The notes under the pieces: model-generated | Told to the model about the DNA's origin: nothing | Database searches by the model: none | Seen by the model: the letters and a program-made list of their open reading frames with translations, nothing else | In this document: one piece after another, positions 24,579-33,529 of the stretch | Layout of the letters: the number at the start of each line of letters is the position of its first letter | Position numbering within the stretch: the first letter of the stretch is position 1 | Position numbers and translations under genes: made by a program | NCBI RefSeq assembly: GCF_002095395.1 | Contig: NZ_MJEI01000101.1 | Coordinates: 1 to 64,000 of the forward strand | Direction: 5' to 3' | From: Williamsia sp. 1135 | Lineage (GTDB): Bacteria > Actinomycetota > Actinomycetes > Mycobacteriales > Mycobacteriaceae | DNA: 64,000 nt

Positions 24579-26525
24579 CTAGCCGGTGTTCTCGTCCGGG
24601 CCCACGGCCAGTTCGAGAAGGCTACGGCGGTAGGCCTCAAGTGCCACCAGATCGCCGAACAACGCGTTGTAGGCATCGGGGTCGTCACCGGGAGACATCC
24701 GCCGCAGCTTCGATTTGAGGTCCGCGATCTGCGAGCCGACCCAGACCTCCTGCAGCCGTGCCAGGACGCTACCGATGTACCTCGGAATCATGTACTCCGA
24801 CACCGACATCGGCTCGACCGCCAACTCGGTCATCAACGACTCCAGCACAGCGCCTTCCACCAGCTGGCCGACGCTGTCGACCCACTGCGCTCCCCCGTGA
24901 GAAGCACCGGTGCCGCCTGCAGTCGCGATCGCCTCGCGAATGACCTGGTAAGCGGGCTCGGTGAAGCACTCAGGGGGCAGTGAATCGAACACGGTGCCGG
25001 CGATGGCCGGATACTGCAGCGCGGCTTTGAGCGCTTCACGCTGCGGCCACAGCCGTGGATCCGAGGGGCGGGGTCGCAGCACCGTCGGGGTCTTGGAATC
25101 GGGATCGACGACGGGGGCGGCCGGCTCTACAGACTGCACCCGGCGGTCCCGTGACTTCGAGGTGTCGGGTCCGCCGGAGCGAGCGTTCCTTGCCTGCTTG
25201 CCTGCCTCTTCGCGCACCCGTTTGAGGACCTGCGCCACTTCGTCCCAGCCCACCCAGCCGGCCAGTTGCCGGGCGTATTCGTCCCTCAGCGCGACGTCGC
25301 GGATGCGGGCCACCACGGGCACCGCTTCACGCAGCGCGTGCACACGCCCCTCGGCGGTGTCGAGATCGTAGTTGCCGAGCAGCGCCTTCACCGCGAACTC
25401 GAACATCGGGATGCGGCGCGCGATCAGATCGCGAACCGCGGCGTCGCCGTGGTTCTGACGTAGCTCACACGGGTCCATCCCGTCGGGCGCGACGGCGACG
25501 AACGTCTGTCCGGCGATGCTCTGTTCACCTTCAAAGGCTCTGAGCGCGGCGGCTTTTCCGGCGTCGTCACCGTCGAAGGTATAGATGACCTCGCCGCGGA
25601 AGTAACTGTCGTCCATCATCAAACGCCGGAGCAGCGCGAGGTGATCTTCACCGAACGCGGTACCGCACGACGCTATTGCGGTGGTGACCCCTGCAAGATG
25701 CATGGCCATCACATCGGTGTATCCCTCGACCACCACCGCCTGGTGCCCTTTGGCGATGTGCTTCTTCGCATGGTCGAGCCCGAACAGCACCTGAGACTTC
25801 TTGTACAGCATCGTCTCCGGGGTGTTCATGTACTTGCCCATGTTGTCGTCGTCGAAGAGTTTGCGGGCACCGAAACCGATGATGTCGCCGCCCAGGTTCT
25901 TGATGGGCCACAGCAGCCGACGGTGGAACCGGTCGATCGGGCCACGCTGCCCCTGCTTGGAGAGGCCGGCCGCATCGAGCTCGGCGAACTCGAACCCCTG
26001 GGCCAGCAGTGCTTTGGTCATCTTGTCCCAGCCGGCGGGCGCGTAGCCCAGGCCGAACTTCAACGCCACCGCGCCGTCGAAGGAACGCTCGGTCAGGTAG
26101 TCGCGGGCGGTCTGCGCCTCGGGAGTGGAGAGCTGCTCTGCGTAGTACTTCTGCGCTGCGGCATTCGCGGCAACCAGGCGGGCCCGGGTCCCTCGGTCGC
26201 GGGCAACGCTGGTGCCACCACCTTCGAAGCTGATCGAGTAGCCGACGCGGTCGGCCAGTTGTTCGACGGCCTCGACAAAGCTGACGTGCTCGACCTTCTG
26301 CAGGAACGTGTAGACGTCGCCGCCTTCGCCGCATCCGAAGCAATGGAAGTGCCCATGGTTGGGACGCACGTGAAAGGACGGCGACTTCTCGTCGTGGAAC
26401 GGGCACAGGCCCTTGAGGGAATCGGCACCCGCTTTGCGGAGCGCCACGTATTCGCCGACGATCTCCTCGATGTGCGCGCGTTCACGAATAGCCGTGATGT
26501 CACGATCGGGAATTCGGCCTGCCAC
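24579..26525 (-). CDS. dnaG: DNA primase
   Basis: 648 aa. DnaG makes RNA primers at the replication fork. The N-terminal CHC2 zinc finger has Cys41-x2-His44 and Cys62-x2-Cys65. The TOPRIM catalytic core follows, with VVVEGYTDVMAMH and YTFDGDDAGKAA carrying the acidic metal ligands. The last 140 residues form the helical DnaB-interaction domain after a basic, low-complexity linker (about residues 440-490). GTG start at 26525; a TAGACT box lies 6 nt upstream, predicting a leaderless mRNA, though TGAGG within the gap could act as a weak ribosome-binding site. A 65-bp palindromic repeat separates it from dgt upstream on the same strand. Confidence 0.95.
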   Translation of the reverse strand: MAGRIPDRDITAIRERAHIEEIVGEYVALRKAGADSLKGLCPFHDEKSPSFHVRPNHGHFHCFGCGEGGDVYTFLQKVEHVSFVEAVEQLADRVGYSISFEGGGTSVARDRGTRARLVAANAAAQKYYAEQLSTPEAQTARDYLTERSFDGAVALKFGLGYAPAGWDKMTKALLAQGFEFAELDAAGLSKQGQRGPIDRFHRRLLWPIKNLGGDIIGFGARKLFDDDNMGKYMNTPETMLYKKSQVLFGLDHAKKHIAKGHQAVVVEGYTDVMAMHLAGVTTAIASCGTAFGEDHLALLRRLMMDDSYFRGEVIYTFDGDDAGKAAALRAFEGEQSIAGQTFVAVAPDGMDPCELRQNHGDAAVRDLIARRIPMFEFAVKALLGNYDLDTAEGRVHALREAVPVVARIRDVALRDEYARQLAGWVGWDEVAQVLKRVREEAGKQARNARSGGPDTSKSRDRRVQSVEPAAPVVDPDSKTPTVLRPRPSDPRLWPQREALKAALQYPAIAGTVFDSLPPECFTEPAYQVIREAIATAGGTGASHGGAQWVDSVGQLVEGAVLESLMTELAVEPMSVSEYMIPRYIGSVLARLQEVWVGSQIADLKSKLRRMSPGDDPDAYNALFGDLVALEAYRRSLLELAVGPDENTG

Positions 26526-26565
26526 ACCTCAAGTCTAGCCGCCGTCCGACCACTGTCCCGCATCC

Positions 26566-26630
26566 CCGAAAGTGGTGGCTTTTGGCGAGCGCGACCTGCG
26601 GAAACAGTCGCCAGAAGCCACCAAAATCGG
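26566..26630 (-). repeat. 65-bp palindromic intergenic repeat, copy A (inverted)
   Basis: Arms at 26566-26588 and 26608-26630 with a 19-nt loop at 26589-26607. On the minus strand it reads CCGATTTTGGTGGCTTCTGG, then the loop with CCGCAGGTC, then the complementary arm. It aligns over all 65 positions with copies at 51193 and 59434. The central GGTGGC/GCCACC pair differs from GGTGGG/CCCACC in the other copies on both arms, so pairing is kept. It lies 2 nt past the dgt stop and may terminate dgt transcription. Confidence 0.7.
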
Positions 26631-26631
26631 G

Positions 26632-27951
26632 CTAGCCCAGGTGCGCGGAGGCACCCATGCTCTGCCGATCCATCCGTTCGAGGCGGCCTTCGGTCATCGA
26701 TGCGATCTGGTCGATGATGACCCGCATCCGGGCGGCGTCGTCCCCGGCCGCATGCCAGTCGGGTACCAGCAGCGGATCCAGCCCGCCAGGCGCGGCATGG
26801 AGCAACCAGTTGGCGACGCGGTGGATACGGTCCCGCTGGCGCGCCTGATGGGCACGATGCCGGGCATCGGAGAAGATGAAACGCAGCGCCAGAGTCTTCA
26901 GGACGGCGACCTCGGCCGCGACCATCGGCGGGATGACCAGGTCCGCCTGGTAACGACTGATCCCACACTCCCCCGCCTCGCGCCGGGTCATCGTGATCGC
27001 CGCCGAGGCGAAGCGGCCGACCAACTCACTGGTCAGACGTTTGAGCGCGACCAGTCGGGTCAGGGTGCCGTCATAATCGCCGACGTCGTGCACGATCTCC
27101 ATCTCCCAGAGTCGCGCGGCAGCCTCGATGAGGACGTTCTCCTCGAGACCGGGAAACTCCTTCACCCCGACCGCAGCGAGATCGCGCTGCTCGGCACGAG
27201 CACCGAGACTCCGCAGATCGATACGTCCGGCCATCACGCCGTCTTCGACGTCATGGACCGAGTAGGCGACGTCGTCGGACCAGTCCATCACCTGGCATTC
27301 GAGCGATTGCCTGGTGTCGGTACGGCCGCCTCGAATCCAGGCCAGCACTTCCGAATCATCGCTGTAGGCACCGAACTTGGCACCCGGCTTCGGGCGGGTC
27401 CACGGGTACTTCAGCGTGGCGTCGAGTGACGCACGGGTCAGATTCAGTCCCACGCTGCGACCGTGCTCATCAAGGAGTTTCGGCTCCAGACGGGTGAGGA
27501 TGCGCAGATTCTGCGCATTGCCCTCGAACCCGCCGAAGTCGGTGCTGACCTCGTCGAGTGCACGTTCGCCGTTGTGTCCGTAGGGCGGATGGCCGATGTC
27601 GTGTGCGAGCCCGGCCAGATCGACCAGGTCGGGGTCGCAGCCGACGCCGATCGCGATACCGCGACCGATCTGCCCGACCTCGAGCGAATGGGTCAGCCGG
27701 GTACGCGGCGTATCGCCTTCGTGTGGGCCGACCACCTGGGTCTTGTCCGCGAGACGACGCAGCGCAGCACAATGCAACACCCGCGCGCGGTCGCGCGCAA
27801 AAGCGCTGCGGTAGTCGTTTCGGGTACCTGCCAACCCCGCGACCTTCGCACCCTCGGGAACGAGCCGCTCGACGTCGGACTCGTCATACTCGGCGCGAAG
27901 GACCTGCGGCGGCGATCCCGCAGACACGTCGGTCACCGGACGGTCAGTCAA
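26632..27951 (-). CDS. dgt: Deoxyguanosinetriphosphate triphosphohydrolase-like protein
   Basis: 439 aa from a TTG at 27951, which overlaps the end of the cold-shock gene by 8 bp; a GTG at 28002 is also open but lies deep within that gene. The HD-domain motif is complete: RLTHSLEV, then [16 protein letters not shown], and later [17 protein letters not shown], supplying the His/Asp metal ligands. The enzyme hydrolyses dNTPs to deoxynucleoside and triphosphate, and the mycobacterial homologue accepts several dNTPs. The order dnaG-dgt is conserved in mycobacteria. The N-terminal 30 residues are variable and the start is uncertain. Confidence 0.88.
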   Translation of the reverse strand: MTDRPVTDVSAGSPPQVLRAEYDESDVERLVPEGAKVAGLAGTRNDYRSAFARDRARVLHCAALRRLADKTQVVGPHEGDTPRTRLTHSLEVGQIGRGIAIGVGCDPDLVDLAGLAHDIGHPPYGHNGERALDEVSTDFGGFEGNAQNLRILTRLEPKLLDEHGRSVGLNLTRASLDATLKYPWTRPKPGAKFGAYSDDSEVLAWIRGGRTDTRQSLECQVMDWSDDVAYSVHDVEDGVMAGRIDLRSLGARAEQRDLAAVGVKEFPGLEENVLIEAAARLWEMEIVHDVGDYDGTLTRLVALKRLTSELVGRFASAAITMTRREAGECGISRYQADLVIPPMVAAEVAVLKTLALRFIFSDARHRAHQARQRDRIHRVANWLLHAAPGGLDPLLVPDWHAAGDDAARMRVIIDQIASMTEGRLERMDRQSMGASAHLG

Positions 27952-28426
27952 ACACCCAACCCCGGGCGATGGCGAAGTCGGTGACGCGTTGCCGGATCGC
28001 AAGGATCTGCGACGCCGTCAGAGTGCCAGAGGCATCGAGGAGCAGTTCGGTGATCTCCTCGGAGAACGTGCCAGAGTCGAGTGTTGCCGCGTCGCCGCTG
28101 CGAGCAGGCTTGCGACGGTCGTCACGGGCGCTGCCGCGATCATCATGTCGACGATCCGGGCGTCCGCCGTCGCGAGCACCTTCGGTACGCCGCGGACGAT
28201 CGGGTGCACCGGCCGGGGCTCCACCCGTCACGACGAGATTGACCGCTTTGGAACCACGGTCGGTCTCTTCGATGTCGAACTCAACTGCCGCACCGGGCTT
28301 GAGCGAATGCTCGTCGATGTCGATGTCATTGATGTGCAGGAAGACATCCGAGCCACCGGCGTCGGGTGCCAAGAATCCGAAGCCCTTGTTGGCATCGAAA
28401 TGAACGATCTTTCCACTCACGGACAC
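27944..28426 (-). CDS. Cold-shock-domain protein with long C-terminal extension
   Basis: 160 aa. Residues 1-66 are a cold-shock domain with RNP1 KGFGFL at 14-19 and RNP2 DVFLH at 27-31, binding single-stranded nucleic acids. A linker rich in Arg, Asp and Gly (about residues 68-112) follows, then a helical tail ([20 protein letters not shown] and on). Ordinary Csp proteins stop near residue 70, so the extension more than doubles the length; it resembles the CspB-like extended proteins of actinobacteria. GTG start at 28426 or the GTG two codons later. It overlaps dgt downstream. The charged linker may promote condensation with RNA, an inference. Confidence 0.82.
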   Translation of the reverse strand: MSVSGKIVHFDANKGFGFLAPDAGGSDVFLHINDIDIDEHSLKPGAAVEFDIEETDRGSKAVNLVVTGGAPAGAPDRPRRTEGARDGGRPDRRHDDRGSARDDRRKPARSGDAATLDSGTFSEEITELLLDASGTLTASQILAIRQRVTDFAIARGWVFD

Positions 28427-28571
28427 GATTTACCCACTCTCTCGCCGCCACTGCTGGCCACACCCCATGCGCGACCCGACGACTTACTACGAATGCCGAG
28501 TATCCCAGACTTGACTGAATTGAGACAGTTCACCTGGCGAGCGGGCCGGACCAGACCCGCTGACAGGCTGG

Positions 28572-29072
28572 TTACCGGTTGTCTTTCTTGGCCTGCCGAC
28601 GCTTGCCTGCCGCCTTCGACGACGCCTCGTGCTTCTTGCGTCCTGACGACTTGCGGGTGGCATCGACCCGGTCCTTGCCTGCGGAGATGACCTTGCCCTG
28701 CCCCTTGGCGCCGGAGCTCGACTTCGTCGACTTCCCACTCGCCGCCTTCAGCCGCGCGTCCTTGAGTTCAGCGGCACTGCGTTTGGCAACAGTGCTCAGC
28801 CGCTTGCTCACCCGACCCAGGGCCGCCTCGAAGGCCTCCGCTTTCGCGGCGTTGTGCTTGTTGGCGGGTCGAGCGGCGCCCCTGCCGCCTTTCTTGGCGA
28901 CCTTCGCGGCGCCGGCCTGGCGGTAGTTGGTCACGTGCTTGTTGCGAGCCCGTCGAACCCTGGTGTGGAGCTTGATCAATCGCTCTTCGTCGAGATCGGC
29001 CAGCTGCTTTTTCTTGGTCTCCCGAATCAGCACGTACTCATCTTCGGACAGGGACTTCAGAACTGCATTCAT
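28572..29072 (-). CDS. Basic, Lys/Ala-rich histone-like protein
   Basis: 166 aa. Residues 1-55 are a folded-looking helical domain (LSEDEYVLIRETKKKQLADL, then HTRVRRARNKH), followed by a 110-residue tail rich in Lys, Ala, Ser and Gly with repeated KxAAKK-like patterns. Net charge is strongly positive. It resembles actinobacterial nucleoid- or RNA-associated proteins with lysine-rich tails, but I do not assign a named family. ATG at 29072 is chosen because GGGAG lies 5-8 nt upstream; an ATG four codons earlier lacks one. It lies 62 bp downstream of glyS with a terminator between. The 144 bp between it and the cold-shock gene hold no feature that I recognise. Confidence 0.65.
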   Translation of the reverse strand: MNAVLKSLSEDEYVLIRETKKKQLADLDEERLIKLHTRVRRARNKHVTNYRQAGAAKVAKKGGRGAARPANKHNAAKAEAFEAALGRVSKRLSTVAKRSAAELKDARLKAASGKSTKSSSGAKGQGKVISAGKDRVDATRKSSGRKKHEASSKAAGKRRQAKKDNR

Positions 29073-29092
29073 GAGCGCTCCCAACTCGACAA

Positions 29093-29129
29093 GGCACCGT
29101 TGCCTACAGCGATCATAGGCAGCGGTGCC
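29093..29129 (-). terminator. Terminator after glyS
   Basis: GGCACCGTTGCCTA and TAGGCAGCGGTGCC form a 14-bp stem with one mismatch and a 9-nt loop, 5 nt past the glyS stop on the minus strand. The T-tract is weak. Confidence 0.6.
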
Positions 29130-29134
29130 CTATG

Positions 29135-30523
29135 TCAGCAGCCGATCAGTCGCGGTGCCAGGTACTCGACGACCTTGTCGAGCGCCACCCGTTCCTGCGT
29201 CATGGTGTCGCGTTCGCGGACCGTGACGGCCTGATCGTCGAGGGTGTCGAAGTCGACGGTGACGCAGAACGGCGTGCCGACCTCGTCCTGGCGGCGATAC
29301 CGCTTACCGATGCCCTGTGCGTCGTCGAAGTCGACGTTCCAGTACTTCCGCAATTCCGCTGCCAGGTCTTTCGCCTTCGGCGAGAGCTGCTCGTTGCGAG
29401 AGAGCGGAAGGACCGCGACCTTGACCGGCGACAGCCGTCGATCCAGTTTCAGCACCGTGCGGGAGTCCGTGCCGCCCTTGGCATTCGGAACCTGTTCCTC
29501 GGTGTATGCGTCGCACAGGAATGCCATCAGCGATCGGGTCAGGCCCGCAGCCGGTTCGATGACGTACGGCACGTACTTCTCGCCGGACGCCTGATCGAAG
29601 AACGACAGATCCTCACCGGAGTGCTTCATATGGGTGCTGAGGTCGAAGTCGGTGCGATTGGCCACACCCTCGAGCTCGCCCCACTCGCCACCGGCGAATC
29701 CGAACCGGTACTCCACGTCGACCGTGCGCTTGGAGTAGTGCGAGAGCTTCTCTTTGGGGTGATCGAACAGACGCAGGTTGTCGGGGTCGATTCCCAGGTC
29801 GACGTACCACTGGTGGCGGTAGTCGATCCAGTACTGGTGCCAGTCCTCGTCGTCACCTGGCTTGACGAAGAACTCCATCTCCATCTGCTCGAACTCACGG
29901 GTCCGGAAGATGAAGTTGCCCGGGGTGATCTCGTTCCGGAAGCTCTTGCCGATCTGGCCGATGCCGAACGGCGGCTTCTTACGCGCCGTCGTCATCACGT
30001 TCTTGAAGTTGATGAAGATGCCCTGCGCGGTCTCGGGACGCAGGTAGTGCAGTCCCGCTTCATCGTCGACGGGGCCCAGAAAGGTCTTCAGCAGACCGGA
30101 GAACGCACGCGGTTCGGTCCACGAGCCGGGCTGGCCGGTGTCGGGGTCGTTGATGTCGGCCAGGCCGTTGGGCGGCAGGTGACCGTGCTTGTTCTCGTAC
30201 GCCTCGATCAGGTGATCGGCACGGTAGCGCTTGTGAGTGTGCAGCGATTCCACCAAGGGGTCACTGAAGGTCTCGACGTGCCCGGAGGCCTCCCACACCT
30301 GGCGGGGCAGGATCACCGACGAGTCGAGTCCCACGACATCGTCGCGCGAGGTGACCATGTTGCGCCACCACTGCTTCTTGATGTTGTCCTTGAGTTCGAC
30401 GCCCAGGGGGCCGTAGTCCCACGCCGATTTCGTACCGCCATAGATCTCGCCGCACTGGTACACCAACCCCCGGCGCTTCGAGAGGTTGACAACGGAATCC
30501 ACGAGATTGGTTTTGCCTGCCAC
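29135..30523 (-). CDS. glyS: Glycyl-tRNA synthetase (alpha2 type)
   Basis: 462 aa class II synthetase charging tRNA-Gly. Motif 2 ([21 protein letters not shown], split by the loop) and motif 3 ([14 protein letters not shown]) are present, along with the glycine-specific GPLGVELK and RPETAQGIF segments. The C-terminal 120 residues are the anticodon-binding domain ([11 protein letters not shown] and on). GTG start at 30523 has TAGGCT exactly 6 nt upstream, suggesting a leaderless mRNA. It is divergent from smtB-zur, as in M. tuberculosis Rv2357c/Rv2358. Confidence 0.95.
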   Translation of the reverse strand: MAGKTNLVDSVVNLSKRRGLVYQCGEIYGGTKSAWDYGPLGVELKDNIKKQWWRNMVTSRDDVVGLDSSVILPRQVWEASGHVETFSDPLVESLHTHKRYRADHLIEAYENKHGHLPPNGLADINDPDTGQPGSWTEPRAFSGLLKTFLGPVDDEAGLHYLRPETAQGIFINFKNVMTTARKKPPFGIGQIGKSFRNEITPGNFIFRTREFEQMEMEFFVKPGDDEDWHQYWIDYRHQWYVDLGIDPDNLRLFDHPKEKLSHYSKRTVDVEYRFGFAGGEWGELEGVANRTDFDLSTHMKHSGEDLSFFDQASGEKYVPYVIEPAAGLTRSLMAFLCDAYTEEQVPNAKGGTDSRTVLKLDRRLSPVKVAVLPLSRNEQLSPKAKDLAAELRKYWNVDFDDAQGIGKRYRRQDEVGTPFCVTVDFDTLDDQAVTVRERDTMTQERVALDKVVEYLAPRLIGC

Positions 30524-30602
30524 GGGCCCAGCCTATCGGTCCCCGTGGGCGCGCCTTCCGCCCGCCGGACACTTGCCGCGAGCAGGGCACGCGGGGGCGC
30601 GT

Positions 30603-30639
30603 TTGACATAGCGCCGAACGCATATGAAAATGGTTGCCA
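30603..30639 (+). promoter_or_regulatory. smtB-zur promoter with overlapping metal-regulator-like dyad
   Basis: A perfect TTGACA (-35) at 30603-30608 is followed after 17 nt by GAAAAT (30626-30631). TGAAAATGGTTGCCA (30625-30639), overlapping the -10, partly matches the TGAAAA...TTTTCA symmetry of mycobacterial Zur boxes. A SmtB or Zur repressor could sit here. Confidence 0.5.
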
Positions 30640-30679
30640 ACAGCCCGCTCGATCAAACAGTTCCCATTCTGGAGTGCTC

Positions 30680-31030
30680 GTGACCCCACAGCCAGTCCAC
30701 AGCGAACCGCCGACCAATGTCTCGGGATCGGCTGCCGTCGACAAGAAAGCCCTCGATGCTGCAGGCGATCTCCTCCGGGCGTTGTCCGCCCCGGTCCGGA
30801 TCGCGATCGTGCTGGAGCTGCTGACCGGCGGCCGGTGCGTCCACGAGTTGGTGGGGGCCCTGTCGGTGCCGCAACCTCTGATCAGCCAGCACCTGCGGGT
30901 CCTGAAGTCCGCCGGCGTCGTCGAGGGGCAGCGCTCAGGTCGTGAGGTGCTCTACACGCTCGTCGACGACCACCTCGCCCACATCGTCACCGACGCCATC
31001 GCTCACGCCAATGAAGAGCCGAAGTCATGA
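30680..31030 (+). CDS. smtB: ArsR/SmtB-type metal-sensing repressor
   Basis: 116 aa winged-helix repressor. The recognition helix region is SVPQPLISQHLRVLKSAGVV and the wing RSGREVLYTL. Candidate alpha5 zinc ligands are the D/H residues of DDHLAHIV near the C-terminus, as in mycobacterial SmtB (Rv2358). It releases DNA when zinc is high, relieving zur repression. The GTG start at 30680 has GGAG 5 nt upstream; N-terminal extensions in the same frame run antisense to glyS and are not credible. The stop overlaps the zur start (ATGA), so the pair is translationally coupled. Confidence 0.88.
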   Translation: MTPQPVHSEPPTNVSGSAAVDKKALDAAGDLLRALSAPVRIAIVLELLTGGRCVHELVGALSVPQPLISQHLRVLKSAGVVEGQRSGREVLYTLVDDHLAHIVTDAIAHANEEPKS

Positions 31031-31440
31031 GTTCGGAGACGCAACAGCGGCCGGTGACCGGGGTGCGTTCCACCCGGCAGCGCAGTGCGATCGCCGAATT
31101 ACTCTCTGGCAGCGAAGAGTTCCGCTCGGCGCAAGATCTGCACGACAATCTCAAGGCCGCTGGACAGTCCATCGGGCTCACCACCGTCTACCGCAACCTG
31201 CAGGCTCTCGCCGATGCCGGCCAGGTCGACGTACTGCGCACCGACTCCGGCGAGTCCCTGTACCGGCACTGCTCCACCGGACATCATCACCACCATCTGG
31301 TCTGCCGCCTCTGTGGGAACACCGTCGAAGTCCAGGCCGATGTCGTGGAGAAATGGGCGATCGACGTCGCCGCCGAACACGGGTTCACCGAGATCAGTCA
31401 TACCGTCGAGGTCTTCGGGCGCTGCAACTCCTGCGCCTAG
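31027..31440 (+). CDS. zur: Zinc uptake regulator (Fur family)
   Basis: 137 aa Fur-family protein. DNA-binding helix: SIGLTTVYRNLQALADAG at residues 48-65. The structural zinc site is Cys93-x2-Cys96 with Cys133-x2-Cys136. The regulatory site includes the His-rich run at 86-90 and His81/Cys82. Zur with zinc represses zinc-uptake and alternative ribosomal-protein genes. It is coupled to smtB by a 4-bp overlap, matching Rv2358-Rv2359. It is convergent with the next gene at 31468; no terminator hairpin is evident in the 27-bp gap. Confidence 0.93.
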   Translation: MSSETQQRPVTGVRSTRQRSAIAELLSGSEEFRSAQDLHDNLKAAGQSIGLTTVYRNLQALADAGQVDVLRTDSGESLYRHCSTGHHHHHLVCRLCGNTVEVQADVVEKWAIDVAAEHGFTEISHTVEVFGRCNSCA

Positions 31441-31467
31441 GCGTTGATCGTGCTCTTCCGATGACAG

Positions 31468-31872
31468 CTAGCCGCGGATGCTCACACCCACATCGGCACC
31501 TGCACCTAGCACCATCAGCAGCATCGTGGCCAGGGCTTCGTCGCTGAGTGTGCTGGCAGGAAATGTGTAGTGCAGCAGCACATCCGCTGTCACCTCGTTG
31601 ACAGCGAGTTTGATCGTCCCGAAGTTCGACGCACTCGAGGCCGCCTCGACGTCGGTTCGCAACTGTTCGGTGACGGGTAGATCCCAGGCCAGTACCTGGG
31701 TCAGCGACAGCACCTCGAGGCCGGGAGCGAGCGCCAGCGCACGTATCGAGACGACGGTGCCCTGGTGATACACCGTCAGCGAGTCGTCCTCGCCGGACTG
31801 TACCGACATCTGCGTGGACAGCATCGCCGCCGTGCGAGCGATCAGGCCTGGTCCGTCGTCGACATCAGCCAC
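31468..31872 (-). CDS. Conserved hypothetical protein (Rv2360c-like)
   Basis: 134 aa, soluble, with no known catalytic motif. It begins [18 protein letters not shown] at a GTG (31872) that overlaps the uppS stop by 8 bp; longer readings in the same frame run through uppS out of frame and are not credible. Alternating hydrophobic strands ([18 protein letters not shown], then [17 protein letters not shown]) suggest a mixed alpha/beta fold. The gene order zur-Rv2360c-uppS-recO is conserved in mycobacteria. Function unknown. Confidence 0.7.
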   Translation of the reverse strand: MADVDDGPGLIARTAAMLSTQMSVQSGEDDSLTVYHQGTVVSIRALALAPGLEVLSLTQVLAWDLPVTEQLRTDVEAASSASNFGTIKLAVNEVTADVLLHYTFPASTLSDEALATMLLMVLGAGADVGVSIRG

Positions 31873-32689
31873 CGGACGACCCCGGTACCCCGCCGAAGCG
31901 TCGGTCGCGACTGGCGTACTCGATGCAGGCCTCCCACAGGTCGCGACGATCGAAGTCGGGAAACAGCTTGTGCTGATACACCATTTCGGCGTACGCGGAC
32001 TGCCACAGCAGGAAGTTGGAGATCCGCTGCTCCCCCGACGGTCGCAGGAACAGGTCGACGTCGGGCATGTCGGGTTCGTCGAGGTAGCGCGCGAAGGACG
32101 CCTCGGTGATCCGCTCGGGGTCGAGGGTGCCCGCAGCAGCCCTGCGGGCGATCTCCTTGGCGGCGTCGGCGATCTCCGCTCTGCCGCCGTAGTTGACACA
32201 CATCGTCAGAGTCATCACGGTGTTGTCCTTGGTGAGTTCCTCCGCAACCTCGAGCTCGCGAATGACACTGCGCCACAGCCTCGGCCGACGGCCCGCCCAG
32301 CGGACCCGGACACCCATCTCGTTCATCTCGTCTCGCCTACGGCGGATGACATCGCGGTTGAAGCCCATCAGGAACTTCACCTCATCCGGGCTTCGGCTCC
32401 AGTTCTCGGTGGAGAACGCATAGGCCGACAGCCATCCGACCCCGAGTTCGATACAACCGCAGACGGCGTCCATCAGGACCGCCTCGCCACGTTTGTGCCC
32501 TTCGGTGCGGGGTAGACCCCGGTCGGTTGCCCAGCGACCGTTCCCGTCCATCACCAATGCCACGTGCTTGGGCACGAACTCGGCCGGGATGGCAGGCGGA
32601 CGCGCGCCGGATGGGTGTGGATCGGGCGGCCGAACCTGACGTACTACCGGTTCAGCTTGCCGCGCCGTGTTGCGCCGTCGCTGGATCAC
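31865..32689 (-). CDS. uppS: Decaprenyl (undecaprenyl-type) diphosphate synthase
   Basis: 274 aa cis-prenyltransferase. It makes the polyprenyl diphosphate that carries cell-wall precursors (peptidoglycan and arabinogalactan). The signature MDGNGRWA is at residues 47-54, with catalytic Asp48, followed by [10 protein letters not shown], and [19 protein letters not shown] near the C-terminus. The N-terminal 40 residues are a variable extension. It overlaps recO by 38 bp upstream and the hypothetical gene by 8 bp downstream, so the three are one operon. Chain length (C50 in mycobacteria) cannot be read from the sequence alone. Confidence 0.94.
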   Translation of the reverse strand: MIQRRRNTARQAEPVVRQVRPPDPHPSGARPPAIPAEFVPKHVALVMDGNGRWATDRGLPRTEGHKRGEAVLMDAVCGCIELGVGWLSAYAFSTENWSRSPDEVKFLMGFNRDVIRRRRDEMNEMGVRVRWAGRRPRLWRSVIRELEVAEELTKDNTVMTLTMCVNYGGRAEIADAAKEIARRAAAGTLDPERITEASFARYLDEPDMPDVDLFLRPSGEQRISNFLLWQSAYAEMVYQHKLFPDFDRRDLWEACIEYASRDRRFGGVPGSSGG

Positions 32690-33479
32690 GTGTGTCCTTC
32701 CTTCCGGTGTCGGCGTTCACACCGGAGAAGGTGAGACCGCGGTGCGGCGCCTCGCGCTCGATCAGCGGCAGCGTGCGCAGTTGGCGCTCCAGATGCCACT
32801 GCAGATGCGCCGCGGTCAGGCCACTGGCCTGCCGACGAGCCGACTCGGTCACCTCGGTGGTGTGTTCCCACTGGCCACGGTAGAGCGCATCCATCAGATC
32901 CAGGACCCCGGGTGACGGAGTGGCCGCACCGGGAGGTCGACAATGCACACAGACCGCTCCACCGACGGCGACGTGAAAAGCGCGGTGAGGCCCGGGATCG
33001 CCGCAGCGTGCGCAGTTCTCCAGGGCAGGCATCCAGCCGGCGAAATCCATTGCCCGCAGCAAGAAGGCGTCGAGGACGAGTTCTTTGGGGCGCTCGCCGC
33101 CTGCGACCGCCCGTAGCGCGCCAACCGTCAGTCGCTGGAGCCGGGCGGCCGGCGCCCGCTCTTCTCCGGCGAGCCGCTCCGCGGTTTCCAGGATCGCGCA
33201 CGCCGTGGTGTATCGGCCGTAGTCGGACACGATGGCAGAGGCGAAGGTGTCGAGGCTGTAGACCTGCGTGACGATGTCGAGGTTGCGGCCCGGATGCAGC
33301 AGGACGTCGACGTGGGCGAACGGTTCGAGGCGCGCCCCGAACTTCGAGCGGGTACGCCGCACACCCTTGGCGACCGCGCGGACTAGACCGTGCTCCTTGG
33401 TCAACAGCGTGATGATGCGGTCGGCCTCCCCCAGCTTGTGCTGGCGAAGCACGACTGCCTCATCCCGATACAACCTCAC
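32652..33479 (-). CDS. recO: DNA repair protein RecO
   Basis: 275 aa. RecO loads RecA on SSB-coated DNA with RecR. The N-terminal OB fold begins [20 protein letters not shown]; the helical C-terminal part has a four-Cys zinc site: CARCGDPG near residues 151-158 and CVHC near 170-180. GTG start at 33479. The C-terminus is overlapped by uppS. It lies 50 bp downstream of the DUF3533-type membrane gene; in M. tuberculosis an amidase gene takes that place. Confidence 0.93.
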   Translation of the reverse strand: MRLYRDEAVVLRQHKLGEADRIITLLTKEHGLVRAVAKGVRRTRSKFGARLEPFAHVDVLLHPGRNLDIVTQVYSLDTFASAIVSDYGRYTTACAILETAERLAGEERAPAARLQRLTVGALRAVAGGERPKELVLDAFLLRAMDFAGWMPALENCARCGDPGPHRAFHVAVGGAVCVHCRPPGAATPSPGVLDLMDALYRGQWEHTTEVTESARRQASGLTAAHLQWHLERQLRTLPLIEREAPHRGLTFSGVNADTGRKDTRDPATAQHGAAS

Positions 33480-33529
33480 CGGGTCATTCTTCCACCGACC
33501 ACCGACGAAGTGGTCCGCGACATGCGTCC

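Noticed and set aside
29132-30679. A long plus-strand frame running antisense through glyS into smtB
   Set aside because: Only the part after 30680 has ArsR-family similarity and a ribosome-binding site; the rest is the complement of glyS.
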